From NCBI RefSeq assembly GCF_013870595.1, contig NZ_JACBWZ010000004.1, positions 1 to 35,010 on the forward strand: a stretch of 35,010 bases of DNA, given 5' to 3'. The notes beneath the pieces are model-generated. The model searched no databases. It saw nothing but the letters and a program-made list of their open reading frames with translations, and was not told the origin of the DNA. Position numbers and translations under genes: made by a program. Within the stretch, counting starts at the first letter, position 1. The number at the start of each line of letters is the position of its first letter. Positions 28,773-35,010 of this stretch are shown here, piece after piece. The DNA is from Streptomyces sp. WELS2. GTDB taxonomy: Bacteria; Actinomycetota; Actinomycetes; Streptomycetales; Streptomycetaceae.

Positions 28773-29711
28773 ATGATCGACGCACGGCGGTTGACCAAGA
28801 GGTACGGCGAGAAGACGGCCGTCGACGGGCTGGACTTCGTGGTGAGGCCCGGCACGGTGACCGGCTTCCTGGGGCCCAACGGTGCGGGTAAGTCCACGAC
28901 CATGCGCATGATCGTCGGCCTCGACGCCCCGACGAGCGGCTCCGTCACCGTGAACGGCCACCCCTACGCCCACCACCGGGCGCCGCTGCAGGAGGTCGGC
29001 GCCCTCCTGGAGGCGAAGTCGATCCACCCCGGCCGCTCGGCGTACAGCCACCTCAAAGCGCTCGCGCTCACCCACGGCATTCCCGGCAGCCGGGTCGACG
29101 AGGTCATCGGCCTCGCCGGGCTCGACAGCGTGGCGAAGAAGCGGGCCGGCGCCTTCTCACTCGGGATGGGCCAGCGGCTGGGCATCGCGGCCGCGCTGCT
29201 GGGCGACCCGCAGACGGTGATGCTCGACGAGCCGGTCAACGGGCTGGACCCGGAAGGGGTGCTCTGGATCCGCAACCTCCTGAAACGACTCGCCGACGAG
29301 GGCCGGACGGTGTTCGTGTCCTCCCATCTGATGAGCGAGATGGCCCTGGTGGCGGACCACCTGATCATCGTGGGGCGCGGGCGGCTGCTGGCCGACACGA
29401 CCGTGACAGACCTGATCCGCGAGGCCGGCGGGGACACGGTGAAGGTCGTCACCCAGGACCCGGCCCGGCTGCGAGACGTGCTCGCCGGGCCCGACGTCGG
29501 CATCACCGGCCGGATCGGTTCCGAGGAGCTGCAGGTGACCGGGCTGACCGCCCGTGAGATCGGGCTGAGGGCCGCCGAGCACGGCATCGCGCTGTTCGAG
29601 CTGAGCGCGCGGAGCGTGTCGCTGGAGGAGGCGTTCATGGATCTGACCAGGGATGCCGTGGAGTACCACGGCACCACGACCGGCATCGACACCCTCGGGA
29701 GGCCCGCATGA
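28773..29711 (+). CDS. ABC transporter ATP-binding protein (drug-efflux type)
   Basis: The 312-residue protein has all nucleotide-binding motifs: Walker A GPNGAGKST near residue 34, the signature SLGMGQRLG near residue 129, Walker B TVMLDEP near residue 150 and the switch His in SSHLMSEM. The C-terminal 90 residues form the extra domain seen in BcrA/NatA-like ATPases that pair with ABC-2 permeases. The ATG follows AGGGAG. Its last codon overlaps the permease start (ATGA). It probably exports a hydrophobic compound or ion, or protects against an antibiotic. Confidence 0.93.
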   Translation: MIDARRLTKRYGEKTAVDGLDFVVRPGTVTGFLGPNGAGKSTTMRMIVGLDAPTSGSVTVNGHPYAHHRAPLQEVGALLEAKSIHPGRSAYSHLKALALTHGIPGSRVDEVIGLAGLDSVAKKRAGAFSLGMGQRLGIAAALLGDPQTVMLDEPVNGLDPEGVLWIRNLLKRLADEGRTVFVSSHLMSEMALVADHLIIVGRGRLLADTTVTDLIREAGGDTVKVVTQDPARLRDVLAGPDVGITGRIGSEELQVTGLTAREIGLRAAEHGIALFELSARSVSLEEAFMDLTRDAVEYHGTTTGIDTLGRPA

Positions 29712-30547
29712 GCACCCTCACCGCAACTGCGGAGGACCCCAGGACCACGGCCGCCCGCCCCGCGTACCGGGTGACAGGACGGCGCGTGCTCGCCTCCGAG
29801 TGGGCCAAGCTGTGGTCCCTGCGCTCAACGTGGATCACCCTGGGCCTCGGCCTGCTGTTCCTGGTGGCCTTCGGCCTGATCTCCGCGAGCCGCTACAAGT
29901 CGGGGAGCGACTCCGGCCACGTGGACCGGGACTTCGCCGATTCGACGGCCGTCAGCCTGTCCCTCTTCGGTACGAACTTCGCCCAGCCGGCCTTGGGCGT
30001 GCTCGGCGTGCTGGTCGCGGCGGGGGAGTACTCGACCGGCGTGATCCGTTCCACCCTCGTGGCGGTCCCCCGCCGGCTGCCCGTGCTGTGGTCCAAGGCG
30101 GTGGTCTTCGGAGCGGTCGCACTGGTCCTGGGCACGGTGGGCGGGTTCGTCGCCTTCCTGTTCGGCAGTGGAATCGTCGCGGGCACCCCCGCGGCCATGA
30201 GCCTCTCGCACGCCGGTGTACTGCGGAGCCTGCTGGGCGCCGGGCTCTACCTCGGCCTCGTCGGGGTGATCGGGGTCGCGCTGGGCGCGCTGTTGCGGTC
30301 GGTGGCCGGGGGGATCTCGGTGCTGGTCGCCGCTCTGATGCTGATCCCGGGGCTGATCTCCCTGCTGCCGAGTTCCTGGCGGGACGGCATCAGCCCCTAC
30401 CTGCCGTCCAACGCAGGTGAGTCGATGTTCGCGCTGACACACGACTCGACGATCCTGTCCCCGGGGGCCGGGCTGCTGGTCTTCCTGTGCTGGACGGCGC
30501 TCGCGCTGGGCGGCGCGGCGTACCGGCTCGCGCGCACCGACGTCTGA
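29708..30547 (+). CDS. ABC-2 type transporter permease
   Basis: The 279-residue protein has six predicted helices: about 43-62, 95-112, 135-160, 177-198, 204-222 and 255-272. The cytosolic N-terminus carries the typical RVLASEWAKLWSLRSTW coupling segment, and the motif VAAGEYSTGVIRSTL after helix 2 is characteristic of this permease family. It is translationally coupled to the ATPase and must form the membrane part of the same transporter. The substrate is unknown. Confidence 0.92.
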   Translation: MSTLTATAEDPRTTAARPAYRVTGRRVLASEWAKLWSLRSTWITLGLGLLFLVAFGLISASRYKSGSDSGHVDRDFADSTAVSLSLFGTNFAQPALGVLGVLVAAGEYSTGVIRSTLVAVPRRLPVLWSKAVVFGAVALVLGTVGGFVAFLFGSGIVAGTPAAMSLSHAGVLRSLLGAGLYLGLVGVIGVALGALLRSVAGGISVLVAALMLIPGLISLLPSSWRDGISPYLPSNAGESMFALTHDSTILSPGAGLLVFLCWTALALGGAAYRLARTDV

Positions 30548-30565
30548 CGCCCGCACCATGGACAG

Positions 30566-31856
30566 GTGACGTCCGTGACCACCGATGACCTCAGCGGGAT
30601 GGGACCGCTGGTCGCCCGGCTGTCCCGGGGTGGCCAGCGGTTGCGGCAGGCCGACCGGACACATCCGTGGGTGCTGGACACCGCGGTCGTGATCGTGGTC
30701 TTTCTGATGTTCTGCCTGCCCGACCTGCTGCGCGGCGGTATGGACGACGGCGACGGCCCGCGCCGCTTCCGGCTCGCCTTCACCGAGCTGTCCGTCGCGG
30801 GAATGCTGGCACTGCAGGCAGGACTGGTAGTGCCCCTGCTGTGGCGGCGACGCAAGCCCATGACGGCCTTCGGGTGTCATCGCCACGGTGTTCGTCCTCC
30901 AATGGTCCCTGGGCGCGGTGCTGCGCGCGGACATCGCCCTCTTCGTCGCCCTGTACAGCCTGGCCCTGCACGGGCGGCTGCGGCAGCTGCCGTGGGCCGG
31001 CGCGGTCATGGCGGGAGCCATGCTGCTGGTCGCGGTCCGCGCGTCCTCGGCCGTGTCCGTCTGGGACGCGCTGTTCTTCCTGCTGAGCACGGCGACGGCG
31101 GCCCTCGCGCTCGGCCTCATGGTGCGAATCCGCCGGGCCCAGCTCGCCGGACTACGGGAGCGCGCCGCCCGCCTGGAAATCGAGCGCGATCAGCGCAACC
31201 GGTTGGCCACGGCCACCGAACGCACCCGGGTCGCGCGCGAGATGCACGACATCGTCGGCCACAACCTGTCCGTGATCATCACGCTCGCCGACGCCGGCGC
31301 CTACGCCACGGACGCCGCACCCGAACGGGGCAAGGAGACGCTGCAGCTCATCGGCCACACCGGCCGGCAGGCCCTCGGCGAGCTGCGGCGCGTGCTCGGC
31401 GTACTGCGCGAGGCCAGGGACGGTCCGGCAGGCGGCCCCGAGCTCAGCCCGCAGCCCGGCACCGCGGACATCGGCGCCCTGTGCGCCACGGTGCGCGCCG
31501 CCGGACTGGAGGTCGTCTACCGGACCTCCGGCGACATCGAGGCCCTGGACGGCGGGGTTCAGCTGACGGTGTACCGCATCGTCCAGGAAGCCCTCACCAA
31601 CACCATGAAGCACGCCGCCGACGACACCCGGGTGCACGTGGCGGTCGCCGTGACGGACACCCGGCTGAGCATCCGGGTCCAGGACACCGGCCCGGCCGCA
31701 CAGCCGGGTCCGCCGGACGAGCAAGGACACGGCCTGGTGGGCATGCGGGAGAGAGCGGCTCTGTACGGCGGAACCGTCGGCGCGGGACCGACGGACGGCG
31801 GAGGATGGAGCGTCGATGCCGTCCTCGACCTCACATTCCGGAGCGGTGACCGGTGA
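30566..31856 (+). pseudogene. sensor histidine kinase, split by a one-base frameshift
   Basis: Two frames together make one HisKA_3-type kinase of about 429 residues. Frame one (from GTG 30566 or 30575) encodes helices HPWVLDTAVVIVVFLMF and VAGMLALQAGLVVPLL up to PMTAFG. Frame two continues with VIATVFVLQWSL, three more helices, the phospho-acceptor REMHDIVGHNLSV, the N box EALTNTMKHA and the G box GHGLVGMRERA. Removing one G of GGG at 30872-30874 joins them exactly. The break is in the sensor part; the catalytic part (ATG 30888 onward) is open. It may be a real mutation or a sequencing error. Its stop overlaps the regulator start (GTGA). Confidence 0.8.
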
Positions 31857-32521
31857 CCACCGTCCTCGTCGTGGACGACCAGCCGCTGCAACGCTACGGC
31901 TTCCACCTGCTGCTGGACTCCGTCCCCGAGACCGACGTCGTCGGGGAGGCCGCCCACGGCGCGGAGGCCGTCCGCAAGGCCGCCGAACTGCGCCCGGACG
32001 TCGTCCTGATGGACGTCCGCATGCCCGGCATGGACGGCATCGCGGCCACCCGCCGCATCGTCGCCGCCGGCGGCCGCTCACGCGTCCTCGTGCTCACGAC
32101 GTTCGACCTGGACGAGTACGTCCACGCCGCGATCCGGGCCGGGGCCAGCGGCTTCCTCCTCAAGGACGCGCGCCCTGAGGAACTCCTCGCCGGCATCCGC
32201 GCCGTCGCCTCCGGCGACGCCGTGATCGCGCCCGCTCTCACTCGCCGGCTCCTGGACGAGTACGCCCGCTGCGTCCCCGCCCACCGGGGTGACGCCGCCG
32301 AGGACCCGAGGCTCGTCTCCCTCACCGACCGCGAGCGGGAGATCCTCGTCGCCGTCGGCAAGGGCTGGACCAATGGCGAGATCGCCGCCCGGTACGTGCT
32401 CTCCGAGTCGACCGTCAAGACCCACGTCGGCCGCGTCCTGGCCAAGATCGGCGCCCGCGACCGGATCCAGGCCGTGATCTTCGCTTACGACCACGGCCTC
32501 GCCCGGCCCAACGCCGACTGA
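31853..32521 (+). CDS. NarL/FixJ-type response regulator
   Basis: The 222-residue protein has a receiver domain (about 1-118) with the acidic pair D8/D9, the phospho-Asp D54 (VVLMDVRMPG), Thr in LVLTTFD and Lys in FLLKDA. A LuxR-type helix-turn-helix follows (about 155-215; LTDREREILVAVGKGWTNGEIA ... STVKTHVGRVLAKI split by YVLSE). It is coupled to the kinase gene. By analogy with similar operons it probably controls the upstream ABC genes, perhaps through the palindrome at 28641. Confidence 0.94.
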   Translation: MTTVLVVDDQPLQRYGFHLLLDSVPETDVVGEAAHGAEAVRKAAELRPDVVLMDVRMPGMDGIAATRRIVAAGGRSRVLVLTTFDLDEYVHAAIRAGASGFLLKDARPEELLAGIRAVASGDAVIAPALTRRLLDEYARCVPAHRGDAAEDPRLVSLTDREREILVAVGKGWTNGEIAARYVLSESTVKTHVGRVLAKIGARDRIQAVIFAYDHGLARPNAD

Positions 32522-32550
32522 ACCCGATGAGCGGGGGCCGAGAAGACCGG

Positions 32551-32579
32551 CGGCCTGCGCGAGCCGCCGACGCAGGCCG
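32551..32579 (+). terminator. hairpin after the response regulator
   Basis: CGGCCTGCG (32551-32559) pairs with CGCAGGCCG (32571-32579) over an 11-base loop, 30 bases after the stop. It is the best terminator candidate for the ABC/two-component operon. Confidence 0.5.
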
Positions 32580-32811
32580 GCCATCGTGACGTCGAGGGTC
32601 TTGGTGGAGCCGAACGCAGGTCGACGTCCGCAGCCAGCGTGCCCTGCTCGCGCTCATGGCCGTACTCCGCACGGTCGGCCCGGCGGTCCTGCCGGCGAGC
32701 CCGGTCCGCCGGATGCGCGGCCTCGAGTGATCGCCGCCGTGGCCGTCATGACCGCCGTGGCCGTCGTGTCCTGGTGCGCCACGGCGGGTGAGGTCAGTCC
32801 CGCCGCGGCGG
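32580..32811. other. no recognisable gene
   Basis: These 230 bases separate the response regulator from the end of the AraC-type gene. I see only short chance-like frames. Confidence 0.35.
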
Positions 32812-33759
32812 TCACGGTGGCGGGGGCCGTCGTGTCTCCGTGCGCGCGCGTCTGCGGAAGCCGAGGGGTGTCTCCGAAGTGCGGTGGCGGAAGAAGCGGG
32901 TGAAGACCGTCGTGCTGGAGAAGCCGAGCCGGTCCGCGACCGCGGACGCGGGGAGCTGTGTGTGCAGCAGCAGCCGTTTGGCCTCCAGTACCAGCCGGTC
33001 GTCGATGAACGCCTTGGCCCCGCGTCCGACTGCGGCGTTCGTGGCGCGGGTCAGCGACCGCACGCTGTAGCCGAGGCGGGCCGCGTACGCCTCCACCTGG
33101 TGGTGACGGGTGAAGTCCTGCTCGACGGCGTCACGGAAGCGGCGGAAGGCGGCGTCCCCGGCATGCCTGCGCTGCCCGCCCGGCAGGTTCGCCAGACGCA
33201 GCACCAGGATCGACAGGGCATGTCGGACGACCTCGACGTGGACCTCCAGCGGCAGGTCACGCAGCCGGTGGTACTCGTCCTCCAACAGCTCCAGCGTCCG
33301 ATCCAGGGGTTGCGCGGCCTGCGGCGCGGGGGACATCGGCAGCCTCCAGGCCCTGCGGTCCAGTTGCGCCCCGGTGACGGTGGCCGCGTCGAGGAAGCTC
33401 GCCTGGAACAGCACCACCGCCGTATCCGGTACGTCCGCGCCGCCCCGGCACCCGTCCGGGAACCGTACGAACTGGCCGGGCCGGATCCACAGCCAGCTTC
33501 CGGGCGCCACCTGGCAGTCGGTCGTGTCCACCACGCAGCGCAGGAGCCCCGAGCGCACGGCCATCACGAGATGGAACTCCAGACGCACGGGCGCGTCGGC
33601 CGTCGCACCGAGCCGCCCGATCCTGGTCAGCAGCCCGGGCAGGTCGGTGACCTCCACGCCGGGCGGCCCGCCGGGTGTGGTGGGGAAGGGGAAGGCGATG
33701 GGGCCGGAATCCTGTCCGATTCTGCTCATCTCGTGCCCGAGTCTATCGCCGGGCAGCAT
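32812..33759 (-). CDS. AraC family transcriptional regulator
   Basis: The 315-residue protein has an N-terminal cupin-like ligand domain (about 45-150; VAPGSWLWIRPGQFVRFPDG) and a C-terminal double helix-turn-helix (about 215-305). The second of these reads VADRLGFSSTTVFTRFFRHRTSETPLGFRR, the AraC signature. It is divergent from the UbiX-type gene, 131 bases apart, and so likely controls the decarboxylase locus in response to an aromatic compound. The ATG at 33759 fits a leaderless start (see the promoter entry); MSRIGQ at 33729 is the alternative. Confidence 0.92.
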   Translation of the reverse strand: MLPGDRLGHEMSRIGQDSGPIAFPFPTTPGGPPGVEVTDLPGLLTRIGRLGATADAPVRLEFHLVMAVRSGLLRCVVDTTDCQVAPGSWLWIRPGQFVRFPDGCRGGADVPDTAVVLFQASFLDAATVTGAQLDRRAWRLPMSPAPQAAQPLDRTLELLEDEYHRLRDLPLEVHVEVVRHALSILVLRLANLPGGQRRHAGDAAFRRFRDAVEQDFTRHHQVEAYAARLGYSVRSLTRATNAAVGRGAKAFIDDRLVLEAKRLLLHTQLPASAVADRLGFSSTTVFTRFFRHRTSETPLGFRRRARTETRRPPPP

Positions 33760-33765
33760 GCGGAG

Positions 33766-33772
33766 ATCCCTA
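33766..33772 (-). promoter_or_regulatory. candidate -10 box of the AraC-type gene
   Basis: Read on the minus strand, TAGGGAT ends six bases before the ATG at 33759 and no ribosome binding site is present. This matches the spacing seen at several other genes in the window. Confidence 0.4.
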
Positions 33773-33890
33773 GCGTGATCTGTGGAACGGCCGGGGAGCA
33801 GGCGTGGCGCCTAGCGCCGACGGCCCACTCGGACGACTGATTCTGCGCACCCGGCCACCGGGCCGTGCGCCGAGCGGAGGAGGACGGCGG

Positions 33891-34487
33891 ATGCGGCTGA
33901 TCGTGGGGATGACCGGGGCGACCGGGGCCGTGCTCGGGGTGCGGCTGCTCGAACGGCTGGCCGCCGATCCCGGGATCGAGACCCACCTGGTGATCAGCCG
34001 CTGGGCGCGCGCCACCATCGAACTGGAGACGGGCCGCACGGTGCGCGAGGTGAGCGCACTGGCCGACGTCACCCACCGCCCGGAGGACCAGGGCTCGCCG
34101 CTGTCCTCAGGTTCCTTTCGCACCGACGGCATGGTGATCGTGCCGTGCAGCATGAAGACCCTGGCGGGGATCCGTGCCGGGCACGCCGACGGACTCGTGG
34201 GCCGAGCGGCGGACGTCGTGCTCAAGGAAGGCGGACCGCTCGTCCTGGTCCCGCGCGAGACCCCGCTCAACGAGATCCACCTGGCGAACATGCTCGCGCT
34301 CGCACGGATGGGCGTGCGCATTGTTCCCCCGATGCCCGCCTTCTACAACCATCCGCGCACCGTCGACGACCTCGTCGACCACCTGGTGGTACGCGTCCTC
34401 GACCAGCTCGGTGTCGAGAGCCCCACCCGCGGCCGCTGGACCGGGATGCGCCCGGCCCGCGCCGAGCGCCCCGCCGACACCGTCTGA
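33891..34487 (+). CDS. UbiX-type flavin prenyltransferase
   Basis: UbiX enzymes attach a dimethylallyl group to FMN, making the prenylated cofactor needed by UbiD decarboxylases. The 198-residue protein shows the FMN site GMTGATGAVLGVRLLE at 6-21, the conserved IVPCSMKTLAGIRAGHADGL near 83-102 and LVPRETPLNEIHLANML. The aromatic-rich PPMPAFYN segment follows. The ATG was chosen because GGAGGAGG (33877-33884) precedes it; frames upstream to 33804 look non-coding. A UbiD-type gene follows, as in the vanillate decarboxylase (vdcB-vdcC) arrangement known in Streptomyces. Confidence 0.93.
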   Translation: MRLIVGMTGATGAVLGVRLLERLAADPGIETHLVISRWARATIELETGRTVREVSALADVTHRPEDQGSPLSSGSFRTDGMVIVPCSMKTLAGIRAGHADGLVGRAADVVLKEGGPLVLVPRETPLNEIHLANMLALARMGVRIVPPMPAFYNHPRTVDDLVDHLVVRVLDQLGVESPTRGRWTGMRPARAERPADTV

Positions 34488-34562
34488 CCGGCCCCGTCCC
34501 GTTCACGGACCGGCCCGACGCCGCTGTCCCGATCGGCGGCGCCCTGACGGCCCAACACCCGG

Positions 34563-34631
34563 CCCGTGACCGGCGCCCCCCTTGACCGGCCCGGCGGCTC
34601 ACCCGTGACCGGCGCCCCCCTTGACCGGCCC
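34563..34631 (+). repeat. tandem 30-base direct repeat, 39-base period
   Basis: The 30 bases at 34563-34592 recur exactly at 34602-34631. Shorter related pieces containing TGACCGGCCC or CCCTGACCG occur at the ubiX-type stop (34485) and at about 34640. The repeat lies in the 213-base gap between the UbiX- and UbiD-type genes. It could be a slippage product or a spacer element. Confidence 0.8.
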
Positions 34632-34700
34632 AGCGACCCCCTGACCGTTCCCCGACCCCGACCCGCCCCACATCCAGACGAACAGGAGCCCGCCCGCGCC

Positions 34701-35010
34701 ATGACCACGCACTCCGACCCCGGCCCCGCCCCCCGCACCGGCCGTGACCTCGACCCTGCCCCCGGCCGCTCCCAGCACCCCGCTCCCGACCCCGCCCTCG
34801 ACTTCCGGGCATTCGTCGCACGGCTGCTGGCTGACGGCGACGCGGTGGAGATCGGCAGGAGCGTCGATCCACACCTCGAAGTGGGCGCCGTGGCCCGTCG
34901 GGCGTACGAGACCGGCGCACCTGCCCCCTTGTTCACCTCCCTCACCGGCGCCGCCCCCGGCCACCTTCGGGTAATGTTCTTTCTGCGCCGAGGGGCGCGG
35001 GCCGAAAGGC
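34701..35010 (+). CDS. UbiD-type decarboxylase, N-terminal part (runs off the window)
   Basis: The ATG at 34701 follows AGGAG (34684-34688). After a Pro-rich leader of about 32 residues, LDFRAFVARLLADGD and VEIGRSVDPHLEVGAVARRA, YETGAPAPLFT follow the start of UbiD-family decarboxylases. These use prenylated FMN to remove CO2 from aromatic or unsaturated acids. The last dozen codons (MFFLRRGARAER) do not look like the expected RVLG-type continuation, so a frameshift or disruption near 34,972 is possible. The frame stays open to the window end. Confidence 0.75.
   Translation, partial: MTTHSDPGPAPRTGRDLDPAPGRSQHPAPDPALDFRAFVARLLADGDAVEIGRSVDPHLEVGAVARRAYETGAPAPLFTSLTGAAPGHLRVMFFLRRGARAER

Overview
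The window is high-GC actinobacterial DNA. GC-rich third codon positions, BldD, the actinobacterial integration host factor and an uninterrupted pyrimidine operon point to a Streptomyces chromosome. Identifications rest on reading the translated sequence and on remembered family features; no search was run.

Region 1 (1-18,052) is dense, conserved core. It holds the end of a P-loop ATPase, an M24 peptidase-like protein, efp-nusB, the developmental regulator bldD on the opposite strand, and then a long pyrimidine run: pyrR, pyrB, pyrC, a small PH-like membrane protein, carA, carB, pyrD and pyrF. Most junctions from pyrC onward overlap by 4-8 bases. The run makes carbamoyl phosphate and carries it through orotate to UMP. 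The pyrR leader contains a PyrR-type RNA site nested inside a helix that covers the ribosome binding site. mihF, gmk, rpoZ, coaBC and metK follow, separated by strong hairpins.

Region 2 (18,053-28,640) is very different. At the place where priA is expected after metK, only its start appears to remain. Beyond it, intact genes (GNAT acetyltransferase, methyltransferase, SDR, glycosyltransferase, GlsB-like protein, membrane proteins) alternate with broken pieces of other genes: Ku, a tyrosine recombinase, an acyl-CoA synthetase, a PQQ-type propeller, an ATP-dependent DNA ligase and an IS5-type transposase. It looks like a decayed insertion or rearrangement zone.

Region 3 (28,641-35,010) is organised again. 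A perfect 22-bp palindrome precedes an ABC ATPase, an ABC-2 permease, a histidine kinase (split by one extra G) and a NarL-type response regulator, with coupled starts at three junctions. A divergent pair follows: an AraC-type regulator and a UbiX-type flavin prenyltransferase, which is followed by the start of a UbiD-type decarboxylase. This suggests an inducible aromatic-acid decarboxylation locus that runs off the window.

I see no clearly new multi-gene system. The most interesting points are the pyrR leader architecture, the loss of priA at its usual site, the joint decay of Ku and ligase genes, a recurrent leaderless start pattern, the palindrome and frameshift in the ABC/two-component operon, and an M24 protein with altered metal ligands.
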